Below are positions 36,541 to 46,126 of a DNA stretch of 64,000 nucleotides, piece by piece. Position 1 is the first letter of the stretch; each line of letters opens with the position of its first letter. The stretch is taken from positions 2,675,654-2,739,653 of the forward strand of contig NZ_CP007201.1 of the NCBI RefSeq assembly GCF_000568815.1, written 5' to 3'. Below the pieces are notes generated by a model. It saw nothing but the letters and a program-made list of their open reading frames with translations. It was not told the DNA's origin and ran no database searches. A program made the translations under genes and the position numbers. The stretch is from Sulfurospirillum multivorans DSM 12446. GTDB lineage: Bacteria > Campylobacterota > Campylobacteria > Campylobacterales > Sulfurospirillaceae.

Positions 36541-39357
36541 ATGAATCAAACCCAGAGTGAAGCCATCTTAGAAGAAAATCTCATTACGCAACTGGTGGGA
36601 CTAGGCTATGAAAAAGTCACCATAAACGATGACAAAGCACTCGAAGCCAATCTTAAAAGCCAACTGGAAAAACGCAACCAAACGACTTTTAGCGAAATGG
36701 AGTTCAAACGCATTCTCAACCATCTTTCCAAAAACTCTATCTTCGATAAAGCCAAAACACTACGCGATAAATTTAACTTAGAAAGAGATGATGGCACGAT
36801 CAAATATGTGGAGTTTTTAGACTCGGAGCGCTGGTGTCAAAACCTGTTTCAAGTCACGAACCAAGTCAGTGTTGAGGGTATGTATAAGACACGGTACGAT
36901 GTCACTTTACTCATCAACGGCTTTCCGTTGGTGCAAATCGAACTCAAACGAAGAGGCTTGGAGCTTAAGCTTAAAGAGGCGTTTAACCAAACCAACCGTT
37001 ACCAACGACACTCGTATGGTTTTAACAGTGCTCTGTTTCAGTACATTCAGATTTTTGTTATCAGCAATGGGGTCAATACCAAATACTACTCCAACAACAA
37101 AAAGCAGACCTTCAAACAGACCTTCTTTTGGGCGGATGTGGACAATAAAAATATCACCAACTTAGAAGAGTTTACCCAAAGCTTTTTAGAACGATGCCAC
37201 ATCTCCAAGATGATCTGCAAGTACATCGTTTTAGCCGAAGCGAAAAAGATACTCATGGTGCTACGACCTTACCAGTTTTACGCTGTTGAAGCCATCATCA
37301 GCCGTGTGAAAGAGACCGACAAAAACGGCTACATCTGGCACACGACAGGCAGTGGAAAAACACTCACTTCGTTTAAAACAGCCCAAATTTTAACGCAAAT
37401 GCCAGAAGTGCATAAAGTCGTTTTTGTAGTCGATAGAAAAGACCTTGACATTCAAACCACTAAAAAGTTTAACTCGTTTTCCAATGGCTCGGTTGATGGC
37501 ACAGACAATACGGGGAAATTGGTCACGCAATTTTGCGATGAGACAAAACTCATCGTCACAACCATCCAAAAGCTTAATAGCGCCATCAGCAAGAAAAACC
37601 ACCTTGAAAAGATGGAAAATCTCAAAGACAAACGCATCGTTTTTATCTTCGATGAATGCCACCGTTCTCAGTTTGGGCAAACGCACAAAAGCATCAACAA
37701 ATTCTTTACATGTAATCAAATGATAGGCTTTACGGGTACGCCCATTTTTGCTGAAAATGCGGTGAGTAATGAACTTGGTAAACGAACGACCAAAGAGCTT
37801 TTTGATGAACGACTGCACAAATATGTCATCACCGATGAGAATGTTTTGAAGTTTTCCATAGAGTATATTGGAAGGTACAGCGAAAAGCACAACAGTGCAA
37901 CCAACATCGACATTGAAGTTGAGAGCATTGACACCAAAGAGTTGCTTGAAAGCGATGAGCGCATTGGGAAAATAACTGATTATATCATCGCGCACCATGA
38001 CCGAAAAACTCACGCAAAAGAATTTACTGCGATGATGTGTGTGAGCAGTGTGGATATGCTCATCAAATACTACGAAACCTTTAAAGCCAAAAAACACAAC
38101 CTCAAAATCGCCACGATTTTCTCTTACAGTGCCAACGAAGAAGACAAAGATGCCAATGGCATTTATGAGATTGATGAAAGCGATGGTGCGTATGTAGATG
38201 AAGCGCACATCAACAAACACAGTCGTGAAAAACTGGATGAATTCATCAAAGATTATAATGCGATGTTTGGCACCAAATACAGCACCAAAGATAGCCAAAA
38301 TTTTTACAACTACTACAACGACATTTCAAAAAAAGTGAAAAACAGAGATATAGACATCTTACTCGTGGTCAATATGTTTTTAACAGGCTTCGATAGCCCA
38401 AGCCTCAATACGATGTATGTCGATAAAAACCTACGATACCACGGGCTCATTCAAGCCTTTTCACGCACAAACAGAACACTCAGTGAAGAAAAATCGCAAG
38501 GAAATATCGTCTGTTTTAGAAACCTCAAAAAAAATACCGACGAAGCCATCGCGCTTTTTTCCAACATCGATGCTAAAGAGATTATCTTGATGAAGCCATA
38601 TGAGGAGTATGTGGCGAAGTTTAACGAGGCATTTGCAGAGCTTTTAAAAATCGCCCCAAGTGTTGCCAGTGTCGATGCACTTGTGGATGAAGAAGAAAAA
38701 TTGGCATTTGTCAAAGCGTTTCGAGCGTTGATGCGCCTCAAAAATATACTGGTTGGATTTAGTGATTTTAAATGGTCGGATGTATCAATGCGCGCACAAG
38801 CGTTTGAGGACTATAAGTCCAAATACCTCGATATGTACGATGCGACGCGCGCGAAAAAAGAGAAAGTCTCCATCCTTGAAGATGTGGATTTTGAATTAGA
38901 GCTTATTGTTACCGATGAGATCAACGTCGCTTATATTTTGAAGTTACTGGGCAAATACAAAAATGCGACCACGGAAGAGCAACAAAAACAAAAAGAAGCC
39001 CTTATCAAGACCATCAGTGGCACGGTTCAACTCAGAAGCAAACGAGAACTCATCGAAAAATTTATCAACGACCATTTGATGCACATAGACGATAATGACG
39101 AAATCGAAAATGCGTTTGAAATCTTTTGGGATGAAGAGAAGCTTAAAGCCTTTGATGCGTTGTGTAAGGATGAAAATCTTGTCAGCGATGAGCTTAAAAA
39201 AGTCATGGAAACGTACATCTACGATGAGCGAATCCCCCTAAAAGACGATGTGGCAAAAACGCTCAACGTCAAACCAAAACTCTTAGAGCGAAAAGTGATT
39301 TTACCGAGAGTTTTGGATAAAATCGTTGCATTTGTTGAGAAGTTTTATACATTTTAA
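36541..39357 (+). CDS. hsdR: Type I restriction enzyme R subunit
   Basis: 938 residues. Nuclease domain near 110-150 with [21 protein letters not shown] (D...ExK). Helicase part: [10 protein letters not shown] (Walker A), DECHRSQ (box II), GFTGTPIF (box III) and FSRTNRTL (box VI). The C-terminal helical domain is present, so the gene looks complete. Type I enzymes need HsdM and HsdS for modification and target recognition; neither is in the window, and the next genes are unrelated. ATG 36541 has AAGAAGAG upstream; a TTG at 36523 is also open. A palindrome copy lies at 37706. Confidence 0.9.
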   Translation: MNQTQSEAILEENLITQLVGLGYEKVTINDDKALEANLKSQLEKRNQTTFSEMEFKRILNHLSKNSIFDKAKTLRDKFNLERDDGTIKYVEFLDSERWCQNLFQVTNQVSVEGMYKTRYDVTLLINGFPLVQIELKRRGLELKLKEAFNQTNRYQRHSYGFNSALFQYIQIFVISNGVNTKYYSNNKKQTFKQTFFWADVDNKNITNLEEFTQSFLERCHISKMICKYIVLAEAKKILMVLRPYQFYAVEAIISRVKETDKNGYIWHTTGSGKTLTSFKTAQILTQMPEVHKVVFVVDRKDLDIQTTKKFNSFSNGSVDGTDNTGKLVTQFCDETKLIVTTIQKLNSAISKKNHLEKMENLKDKRIVFIFDECHRSQFGQTHKSINKFFTCNQMIGFTGTPIFAENAVSNELGKRTTKELFDERLHKYVITDENVLKFSIEYIGRYSEKHNSATNIDIEVESIDTKELLESDERIGKITDYIIAHHDRKTHAKEFTAMMCVSSVDMLIKYYETFKAKKHNLKIATIFSYSANEEDKDANGIYEIDESDGAYVDEAHINKHSREKLDEFIKDYNAMFGTKYSTKDSQNFYNYYNDISKKVKNRDIDILLVVNMFLTGFDSPSLNTMYVDKNLRYHGLIQAFSRTNRTLSEEKSQGNIVCFRNLKKNTDEAIALFSNIDAKEIILMKPYEEYVAKFNEAFAELLKIAPSVASVDALVDEEEKLAFVKAFRALMRLKNILVGFSDFKWSDVSMRAQAFEDYKSKYLDMYDATRAKKEKVSILEDVDFELELIVTDEINVAYILKLLGKYKNATTEEQQKQKEALIKTISGTVQLRSKRELIEKFINDHLMHIDDNDEIENAFEIFWDEEKLKAFDALCKDENLVSDELKKVMETYIYDERIPLKDDVAKTLNVKPKLLERKVILPRVLDKIVAFVEKFYTF

Positions 39358-39402
39358 ATAATACTCCTTATCTGATTCACCTGCGTATACTATTTTCTTA
39401 AA

Positions 39403-39431
39403 TTGACACATTTATCAAAAGAAGTTATAAT
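39403..39431 (+). promoter_or_regulatory. Consensus sigma-70 promoter of the Usp gene
   Basis: TTGACA at 39403-39408 and TATAAT at 39426-39431 are both perfect and separated by 17 bases. The start codon lies 63 bases further on. It is the strongest promoter seen by eye in the window and would transcribe the stress protein and the antiporter. Confidence 0.85.
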
Positions 39432-39493
39432 AAGTTATACCCTAAAAAAGTCTATTAAAGGAATTCAATCATTTCTAAAAAGGAGAAAACACC

Positions 39494-40330
39494 ATGGAAA
39501 AATTGACTATGTTAGTCGCTACGGATTTTGCAGAAAGTAGTGCGGCAGTATTAAAAAAAGCAATTGATTTTGCACAGAAAACGCAAGCAACACTCCATGT
39601 TGTGCATGTGGTTGAGAACACTTTTTTTCAGAAAAACCAAAATATCGATTTTATTAAAGAGCATTGTTGGGATAGCATGCTTTCGCACTATCCCTCGTTA
39701 CATAAAGAACATTTTTACTGCTTTGAGGGCAATGTTGAAACAGTGGTTGCCATTGTGGCACAAACCATTGGTGCTAAGATCGTCCTTATTGGCGACAACA
39801 GAGATAAACATCCGCTTGAAGCTATTTTTATTAGCTCTGACACCAAAGCGATTATTCGCGAATCACATACGCCTGTTTTGGTGGCTAAAAACCATGAAAA
39901 TCGCGTGTATAACACAATTCTTATTCCAACCGATCTGTCCAAAGACTCTTGGGCAATGATTCAGCATATGACATATCTTTTCCCTGAATCTTTATTGATC
40001 CTACTGCATCTTTACAGTGTGCCGTTTGAGTTTAGGTTAGGAATGTATGGCTTTAATGAAAGTGAAATCATCAGTTTTCATGAAGAGAGCCGAAAAGCTG
40101 CGGAGACGGAACTGAACACATTTATCCAAGCACTGGATGTTCCTGCGAAAAATATCATTCCCATTGTACGCAAAGACCTTTTAAATTCAGAGCGATTTGA
40201 AGCGAACCATAAAGATTTAAGAGCTGACCTTGTCGCCATTCATACTACTGGAAACATTAGCTTTTTTGCCTTTGATCTTTTGGAAAAATCGCAAAGTGAC
40301 GTTCTCATTTACAAAGTCAATCATGACTAG
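39494..40330 (+). CDS. Tandem universal stress protein
   Basis: 278 residues with two UspA domains (about 4-140 and 143-278). MLVATDFAESSAAVLKKAIDFA opens the first, and TILIPTDLSKDSWAMIQHM opens the second. The glycine-rich ATP loop is poorly kept in both, so nucleotide binding is uncertain. AAAAGGAG precedes the ATG. A perfect sigma-70 promoter lies upstream, and an antiporter gene follows nine bases later, suggesting joint stress or ion homeostasis control. Confidence 0.88.
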   Translation: MEKLTMLVATDFAESSAAVLKKAIDFAQKTQATLHVVHVVENTFFQKNQNIDFIKEHCWDSMLSHYPSLHKEHFYCFEGNVETVVAIVAQTIGAKIVLIGDNRDKHPLEAIFISSDTKAIIRESHTPVLVAKNHENRVYNTILIPTDLSKDSWAMIQHMTYLFPESLLILLHLYSVPFEFRLGMYGFNESEIISFHEESRKAAETELNTFIQALDVPAKNIIPIVRKDLLNSERFEANHKDLRADLVAIHTTGNISFFAFDLLEKSQSDVLIYKVNHD

Positions 40331-40339
40331 GTACGCGCC

Positions 40340-41812
40340 ATGATGATTATTGAAAATTTAGAATTTTACATTGTTCTTGCAGCATCCTTGATGCTTCTGA
40401 GTGTTTTTTCGAGTAAAATTTCAGATAAATTTGGCATTCCTACGCTCTTCATTTTTTTGGGGCTTGGAATGCTTGCAGGCTCCGATGGCATTCTTGGCAT
40501 TCATTTTGACAATCCTAATTTAGCGCAAAGTATCGGCACCCTTGCATTGATTTTTATTCTTTTTGGCGGAGGAATCGACACCTCATGGAAGGCCATTAAA
40601 CCCGTCCTCAAAGAGGGGTTGCTGCTCTCAACCATCGGTGTACTGTTAACCGCACTCCTAACCGCTGTTTGCGCTTATTATCTCTTTGATGTGAGTATGC
40701 TTGAAGCGTTATTGATGGGAGCGATTATCTCTTCAACCGATGCGGCGGCTGTTTTTGCTATTTTACGTGCTAAAGGAATCTCTCTCAAACGCCCGTTAGC
40801 GCCTCTTTTAGAGCTCGAATCGGGAAGTAATGACCCTATGGCTATCTTTTTAACACTCACCATTCTTCAGCTCATTTTCATGCCAGAGGGCACCTCTTTT
40901 TTTGAACTCATCAGCAGTTTTGTGCTCCAATTTCTAATCGGCGGCCTGATGGGCTATCTTTTTGGTATTTTACTGCCTGCGATTTTAAATCGGCTTCATT
41001 TAAGCTACTACGGACTCTACCCCGTCTTTAGCATCGCATGGATTCTTCTTCTTTTTGGGGCAACCGCACTCTTAGGTGGCAATGGCTTTTTAGCTGTCTA
41101 TATCGCAGGAATTGCTGCGAATGCACGTGAGTTTACCCATAAAAAAAATCTTGTGGGCTTTCACGATGGTTTAGCATGGATCATGCAGATTTGGGTTTTT
41201 CTCACCCTTGGCTTACTCGTTTTCCCATCAGAACTTCCCACGATTGCGTGGCAGAGCGTTACTATCGCTTTGTGGTTAACCTTTATCGCACGACCGATAA
41301 GCGTTTTTCTAACATTGGTACGTACCCATTTAAATCTCAATGAAAAACTGTTTATCGCGTGGGTTGGACTCAGAGGTGCGGTTCCCATCGTCTTGGCGAC
41401 CTATCCATTTTTAAAAGGGTTAGAACACTCCTCAATGATTTTTAACACCGTCTTTTTAGTCGTGCTTATTTCACTTTTGATGCAAGGTATGTCACTTCCT
41501 TGGGTAGCGCGATTTTTGGGTGTGGAAGAGAGTGTTCCTGCACCATACACCGCGGAGGTACCTTCTTCGCCACTTTTTTATGCTGCACTCAAACAGCTCT
41601 ATGTGCAAAAAGGTGCAGAAGTCATCGGAAAATCGTTAGCAGAACTGGAACTGCCTTCAGAGTTTTTAATCGTCTTGATCGACAGACAGGGAAAAAGCTT
41701 GAAACCCACAGGTTCCACCTTGTTTCAAGAAAACGATCTTTTGCTCATCTACTGTGATAGTAAAGAGCACTTTGACGCGGTTTCAAAACGCTTTAAATCT
41801 TTTTACATGTAA
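40340..41812 (+). CDS. Cation/proton antiporter, CPA1 NhaP2/CvrA type
   Basis: 490 residues: about 12 membrane segments with STDAAAVFAILR and LELESGSNDPMA, the ion-binding regions of CPA1 antiporters, and a C-terminal RCK_C domain (about 405-490) ending VSKRFKSFYM. NhaP2 proteins exchange potassium (or sodium) for protons, and the RCK_C part would sense ligand. The last codons and stop (TTTTACATGTAA) are themselves a palindrome copy. It follows the Usp gene by nine bases and is probably cotranscribed. Confidence 0.88.
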   Translation: MMIIENLEFYIVLAASLMLLSVFSSKISDKFGIPTLFIFLGLGMLAGSDGILGIHFDNPNLAQSIGTLALIFILFGGGIDTSWKAIKPVLKEGLLLSTIGVLLTALLTAVCAYYLFDVSMLEALLMGAIISSTDAAAVFAILRAKGISLKRPLAPLLELESGSNDPMAIFLTLTILQLIFMPEGTSFFELISSFVLQFLIGGLMGYLFGILLPAILNRLHLSYYGLYPVFSIAWILLLFGATALLGGNGFLAVYIAGIAANAREFTHKKNLVGFHDGLAWIMQIWVFLTLGLLVFPSELPTIAWQSVTIALWLTFIARPISVFLTLVRTHLNLNEKLFIAWVGLRGAVPIVLATYPFLKGLEHSSMIFNTVFLVVLISLLMQGMSLPWVARFLGVEESVPAPYTAEVPSSPLFYAALKQLYVQKGAEVIGKSLAELELPSEFLIVLIDRQGKSLKPTGSTLFQENDLLLIYCDSKEHFDAVSKRFKSFYM

Positions 41813-41821
41813 AACGCTTGC

Positions 41822-42331
41822 TTAGAGCTTATTGCTCATTAAAAGCGCATTGACCATCGGATGCAACAAGGTTTCGCCACGCAGTGCAAAGAGCTGTACT
41901 TCGTTGAAGTAGTAGTCAGATTTGCCGTAAAGGCGGTATTCGTAGGCGCCAAAGCCGTAGCCCATCGGGGTGATTTCGACGCGTGAGTACCATGCGTCTT
42001 TGGCTAAGACGTAGCGCTCGGTATCTTGGGCGTAGACCCACACGACGATCTCTTTTTTGTTTTTTTGACGCTCTAGCCATAAAAGGACATTGCCAACATC
42101 ATTGAAAAAGTAGGTGTCGCCATTGGGTAAAACGGCTTGGGCGGAGTTGAACAGATCGACGATGGGCACGCGACTTTCGATGCAGATGTACTGCTCTAAA
42201 ACGATATCCAAAGGCTCTTTTTGCGTATTGCCATGGCGTACCAACACACGGCTTTCGCTGATGTCCATGGTGACAATAAGCAGGGCTAAAACGCCTAAAA
42301 GAAGCACCGTGGCAAAGGAGGATTTCATCAT
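41822..42331 (-). CDS. NosL-like single-domain anchored protein
   Basis: 169 residues: N-terminal membrane anchor (about 6-22) and a periplasmic domain. DTYFFNDVGNVLLWLERQ, WVYAQDTERYVLAKDAWY and TPMGYGFGAYEY resemble the central and C-terminal parts of NosL, the copper chaperone family of nitrous-oxide reductase. The CPxCGM metal site of the two-domain protein at 45.2-46.1 kb is missing; a lone cysteine lies in EQYICIES. It is the last gene of the long mcc-linked minus-strand cluster and overlaps the polytopic protein by four bases, so a role in metal-centre assembly is likely but unproven. Confidence 0.6.
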   Translation of the reverse strand: MMKSSFATVLLLGVLALLIVTMDISESRVLVRHGNTQKEPLDIVLEQYICIESRVPIVDLFNSAQAVLPNGDTYFFNDVGNVLLWLERQKNKKEIVVWVYAQDTERYVLAKDAWYSRVEITPMGYGFGAYEYRLYGKSDYYFNEVQLFALRGETLLHPMVNALLMSNKL

Positions 42332-43281
42332 AGAAAAACCCCTGTCATGAGGTAGTAGCGCACCACGTAAAAACTACAGATGAGTGCGGTGATGGTGAGG
42401 CAGATGGAAGAGTATTTAAGCAGATAAACGTACGATTTTTGGGTGATTCTCTCGATCAAAAAAGGCATGATGCCAAAAAATATTCCCAAGAAGAGCGATC
42501 CCCAAATGAAGTAACCGATGTAATAATACTCCTTTTGAAGCATGCAGTACGGGCACTTGTGGTTGGGCATTTCATAGACGTAAAGCCCGAAAAAATAGGT
42601 GATCGCGTAGTAGGCAATGAACAAGAAAAGCAGATTACATGTAAAGCTTGCCATCGTCTGTTTGAGCGTGTTGAAAAGTACAATGACACCAAAGAGCGTG
42701 TAAAAAAAGAGCACCAAAAGTGTTTGGGTGTAGCCAAAAGGAAGCTTGGGCGCTTGAAAAACAACGCTGCAACAAAAGACGGGAACGGTGAGCGGAATGT
42801 TGGAAAAGTAGAGAATTTCCAGTACAAATTCACCTAAAACACCGACAAAGAGCAAGGTAAAAAGAAGGTATTTGCGTTTCAAATAGGGGAAGATGATGGA
42901 AGCAAGATCGAGTTTATTGACAATCAGCCAGAGTCCAAATCCAAAAATCAGCAGTAATTTTAAAAGAAGAAGCGCGTTGCCATAATGATTCGCGCCCACA
43001 ACGCCTGCGGAGCACATGGCGCCTGGGACGATGCCCGCTAAGGAATTGAGCGATTGGATAAAAAAGAGGAACAAAATCACTTTACATGTAAGCGTAAAAT
43101 AGAGAATCGTATTGACCAGATAGTTCTTTTTCTCCAGCGCATATTGCAACGGTGTCGTCGCGTCAAAATCCCAATGGCGCACAATGCTTACGATGTTCAC
43201 CTGTGAAATCGCCATCAAAACAATGAGGATCAGCTCAATGAGTAAAAAAACGATGATCTCATTGGAGAGAAAGATACTCAT
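42328..43281 (-). CDS. Polytopic membrane protein with cysteine motifs, unknown function
   Basis: 317 residues, eight or so membrane segments. Conserved-looking cysteines sit near membrane faces: GAMCSAG, VFCCSVVF and HKCPYCMLQKEYYY. The CPYC motif is like a metal or disulfide site. No family name can be given. It overlaps the ATPase gene and the NosL-like gene by four bases each, so it is translated with the ABC transporter and copper-type accessory genes and may move electrons, disulfides or copper for MccA maturation. Confidence 0.6.
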   Translation of the reverse strand: MSIFLSNEIIVFLLIELILIVLMAISQVNIVSIVRHWDFDATTPLQYALEKKNYLVNTILYFTLTCKVILFLFFIQSLNSLAGIVPGAMCSAGVVGANHYGNALLLLKLLLIFGFGLWLIVNKLDLASIIFPYLKRKYLLFTLLFVGVLGEFVLEILYFSNIPLTVPVFCCSVVFQAPKLPFGYTQTLLVLFFYTLFGVIVLFNTLKQTMASFTCNLLFLFIAYYAITYFFGLYVYEMPNHKCPYCMLQKEYYYIGYFIWGSLFLGIFFGIMPFLIERITQKSYVYLLKYSSICLTITALICSFYVVRYYLMTGVFL

Positions 43282-43955
43282 TGCAAAAGCTCACCATCGC
43301 GCATATGTACGCATCGATCGATGCACGAAAGATCATCAAACAGCGTATCGTGCGTGGCAATGACGACTGTTTTATGAAGTAGCTTGAATTTTTTCAAAAT
43401 TTCAATGAAGATTAACGAATTCTCTTTGTCCAAATTGGCGGTTGGCTCATCGGCTAAGATGATCTCAGGCTCCATTACCACGGCTCGTGCGATCGCGCAA
43501 CGTTGTCTCTCGCCACCGCTTAAACTGCCCACCTTTTGATCTTTCTTATGCTCGATGTTGGCAAGTTCCATCGCCAGACTTACTTTTTCGTGGATCGCCT
43601 CTTTGCTAAAGGATGTCAAAGCCAAGGGCGCTAAAATGTTCTGATAAACACTCAAACCCTCTAAAAGGTTGAACGACTGAAAGATGAAGCCTATCTTTTG
43701 GTGACGAAAGGCGGAACTCATGATGTCGGGCAATTTGGCGATGTTTTGCGCATTCACCAAAATCTCGCCCGAACTGGGTTTACTGAGTCCTCCGAGAAGC
43801 GAAAGCAGTGTACTTTTGCCACTGCCACTCACCCCTTTTAAGATCACGATTTGCCCATCTTCGATGCTGAGATTGATATTTTTAAGCGCATAAAAAGCGT
43901 TGGGTTTATTGGGGTTGTAAAGCTTATTGAGGTTTTGAATGACGATTTGACTCAT
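43278..43955 (-). CDS. ABC transporter ATPase, LolD/MacB type
   Basis: About 225 residues: Walker A GVSGSGKSTLL, signature LSGGERQRCAIARA, Walker B IILADEPTANLD and the switch histidine in VIATHD. The type belongs to FtsX-permease transporters that do mechanical work on periplasmic partners rather than importing solutes. ATG 43955 overlaps the permease stop as ATGA; the frame is open to 43997. It sits between the FtsX permease and the cysteine-rich polytopic protein. Confidence 0.9.
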   Translation of the reverse strand: MSQIVIQNLNKLYNPNKPNAFYALKNINLSIEDGQIVILKGVSGSGKSTLLSLLGGLSKPSSGEILVNAQNIAKLPDIMSSAFRHQKIGFIFQSFNLLEGLSVYQNILAPLALTSFSKEAIHEKVSLAMELANIEHKKDQKVGSLSGGERQRCAIARAVVMEPEIILADEPTANLDKENSLIFIEILKKFKLLHKTVVIATHDTLFDDLSCIDRCVHMRDGELLQ

Positions 43956-45070
43956 GATTTCACCGCCTCGCTCATGTCGCTGATCGCGATTTTCCACGCA
44001 GGCAAGATGACAAACGCCAAGAACGGAATGACGCCAAAGAGGAAGATCAAAAAGAGCAGATTGATATCCACCACAGGCGTGAGGGAGATGCTATTTTCAA
44101 GCTCATTGCCTAAAAAAATGTTGCGAAGGTAGGGCGCATTAAAGACAAACACATAAAGGTAAGCCAACGCTACACCCAAAAGGTACGCACTCACAGAAAC
44201 AACGGTGTTTTGAATGAATTTAAGCGCGATGATGTCTTTGATGCAAAAGCCAAGGCTTCGTAAAATTGCGATCTCTTTTTTCTTTTCGCCATACACCAAG
44301 CTAATCTGGTTTTTAAGCAGAATGAAAAACGAAACCAACGCAATCACGTACAAAATCATAAAAATGCCCCCTTTGTAGTAGTACACATGACGCACCGCGC
44401 TCATGGCATCTTCTTGCGTGGTCGCTTTGGCACTGGGGTAAATCTCGACAATTTTAAGCGCAACATTGCCCACTTCATTGGGGTTGGGAACGCTCACATA
44501 GAGCTTTGAGTACTCATCCATCTCCATGCCCAGCACTGCGCGCGCCGTGTTGGGGTTGAGAAAGATCGCATCGTTGGAGAGGATGTTCGTTCCTTTGGGG
44601 GCGATTTTGTTGATTTTGACTTTAATGAGGCGCTCTTCGGTGAGGAAGTGAAACTCATCTTCGTAGTACAATTCCGCCATCGCTTTTTGCACACCCTGAC
44701 CTATCACCATCTCATCTTTTGCCAAGCTAGCATCACCGATGATGTGAAACCACAGACGCTTTTGCGCAAAGTAGTGATAGCCATCGACCACGCCTTCGAC
44801 ACTGCTCACGCCTGTAATTTGAGAAGCGTCATACACATGCCCTTCGTGCATCTGATACGCTCGCCCTGCCCTTGTGTTTTCGACGACAATGGAAGGCTGA
44901 GCGTTGATGCTTTGGATCAAATCGTACTGCAACGAGTCCGAGATAAAAAGCACCGAACTTAAGATAAAGACGATAAACGAGAAGATCAAAAAGCTAAAAA
45001 GATGGTCATTTCGATCTTTAAAAAGCAGTAAAATCGCATACTCGACAAAGTTTTTACGGAACATACACAA
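43952..45070 (-). CDS. FtsX/MacB-like ABC transporter permease
   Basis: 372 residues, same layout as the permease at 25-1212: one N-terminal membrane segment (about 22-45), a periplasmic domain of about 190 residues and three C-terminal segments, with EIAILRSLGFCIKDI before the third. It pairs with the ATPase encoded next (ATGA overlap). The start overlaps the small anchored protein. Linked NosL domains suggest that this transporter serves copper-site assembly of MccA; the family analogy is NosDFY for nitrous-oxide reductase, although NosY is a different permease type. Confidence 0.85.
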   Translation of the reverse strand: MCMFRKNFVEYAILLLFKDRNDHLFSFLIFSFIVFILSSVLFISDSLQYDLIQSINAQPSIVVENTRAGRAYQMHEGHVYDASQITGVSSVEGVVDGYHYFAQKRLWFHIIGDASLAKDEMVIGQGVQKAMAELYYEDEFHFLTEERLIKVKINKIAPKGTNILSNDAIFLNPNTARAVLGMEMDEYSKLYVSVPNPNEVGNVALKIVEIYPSAKATTQEDAMSAVRHVYYYKGGIFMILYVIALVSFFILLKNQISLVYGEKKKEIAILRSLGFCIKDIIALKFIQNTVVSVSAYLLGVALAYLYVFVFNAPYLRNIFLGNELENSISLTPVVDINLLFLIFLFGVIPFLAFVILPAWKIAISDMSEAVKS

Positions 45071-45242
45071 ACCTTTTGTATTCGTGTGTTGGGAAGCTCA
45101 ATGACGGCTTAGCATCTTTTACATGTAACGAGAGTGCGGTGAGCTCTTCGGCTTTTTTTTGAGTAGGAAAACTAAACGCATGCACCACCAATACCAGATA
45201 AAGTATCGAAAAAGAGGCGGCGAGCATGGCTAGGAATTTCAT
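45054..45242 (-). CDS. Small membrane-anchored protein before FtsX permease
   Basis: 62 residues: hydrophobic segment near 4-24 and a short polar tail ending EYKRFVYVP. Start overlaps the NosL gene stop by four bases, and its end overlaps the permease start. It has a counterpart at 1202-1513 before the paralogous permease, so it is a conserved small partner of this transporter type. The codons for LHVK form a palindrome copy at 45119-45128. Confidence 0.65.
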   Translation of the reverse strand: MKFLAMLAASFSILYLVLVVHAFSFPTQKKAEELTALSLHVKDAKPSLSFPTHEYKRFVYVP

Positions 45243-46105
45243 AGACTTTTGACCAACGCTTCGGTGATTTCATCAAAAGCGATCACTTTTTGACCGTTAT
45301 GATCGCGGGAAAATGTTTCTGCCTCTTCTTGCGTTGCAAATGGAATGAGTTCACTGCCCATCGGTCCATAAACATTCGAGCCAATGACATAAAATGCTTT
45401 GGTAGCTTCGAGTTTTGAGAGCTTGTAATAATCACTGACATAAAATTTATCGCTGCTTAATTTTCTGGCATACGCGTATTTCATCATATCTTTGACGCCA
45501 TCAAAATAAAATTTTTTCTCTCCATCGTACAGCGCGACCCATTGCGGGTATTTGGCGACAAACATGCCACAGATGGGGCATTTTGCATCTTTGGGAACCT
45601 CTATTTTTGTAACAGACGCTACGGTTGGAGCTGTGGCTTTTTTCCCAAACTCGTTAGGAAAATCTTCCGCCGCTACGGCAAACGCCGCTTCAAAATTCAT
45701 GATTTTACCACCGTTGTCCGAGACAAAAAGAAGCGCATCTTTTTCATTGCCAAACGCGTAACTGCTCGTGCGTGTCATCGTTCCTCGCACTTTACTTCCC
45801 ACAACATAATAGGCTTTTTTCACATCAATGAGCTCTAGCGTGATCGTGTCCACCACTTTGGCATCCTGTGGAATCACGCCCTGTGTTGATTCGTAGAGGC
45901 AGTGAATGGAGCAATACTGATGGTTCTCGTGCGTATGACTCGTTTTGTAAAACTTGACTAAGTGCATTCCACAGTTGGGACATGCGTACTTCTCTTTGCC
46001 AGATTGTATCAGTGTAGCATTGCCTTCTGGAACGCTTTGGAACATCTGTGCATACGCAGAATTGAGCAAAATAAATAGAATTAAAACCGCCCGTAAAACC
46101 ATCAT
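45239..46105 (-). CDS. mccL: Two-domain NosL-type protein, candidate Cu(I) chaperone of the sulfite reductase (MccL-like)
   Basis: 288 residues with a signal peptide (about 1-19, ending NSAYA). Two NosL domains: the first with CPNCGMHLVKF and a C-x3-C pair (YCSIHCLYE), the second with CPICGMFVAKYPQW. NosL proteins bind Cu(I) and deliver it to nitrous-oxide reductase. A NosL homologue, MccL, has been studied in the Wolinella sulfite-respiration locus. MccA needs a Cu(I) ion next to its active-site heme, so copper delivery is the obvious proposal. The gene symbol is assigned by analogy. A 12-mer palindrome precedes the start. Confidence 0.75.
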   Translation of the reverse strand: MMVLRAVLILFILLNSAYAQMFQSVPEGNATLIQSGKEKYACPNCGMHLVKFYKTSHTHENHQYCSIHCLYESTQGVIPQDAKVVDTITLELIDVKKAYYVVGSKVRGTMTRTSSYAFGNEKDALLFVSDNGGKIMNFEAAFAVAAEDFPNEFGKKATAPTVASVTKIEVPKDAKCPICGMFVAKYPQWVALYDGEKKFYFDGVKDMMKYAYARKLSSDKFYVSDYYKLSKLEATKAFYVIGSNVYGPMGSELIPFATQEEAETFSRDHNGQKVIAFDEITEALVKSL

Positions 46106-46126
46106 TTCTCCTTTACATGTAAACCA

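Noticed and set aside
31733-39357. A genomic island inserted at selC
   Set aside because: No integrase gene and no direct copy of the selC 3' end near 39.4 kb could be found. The gene content is suggestive, but a boundary cannot be supported.
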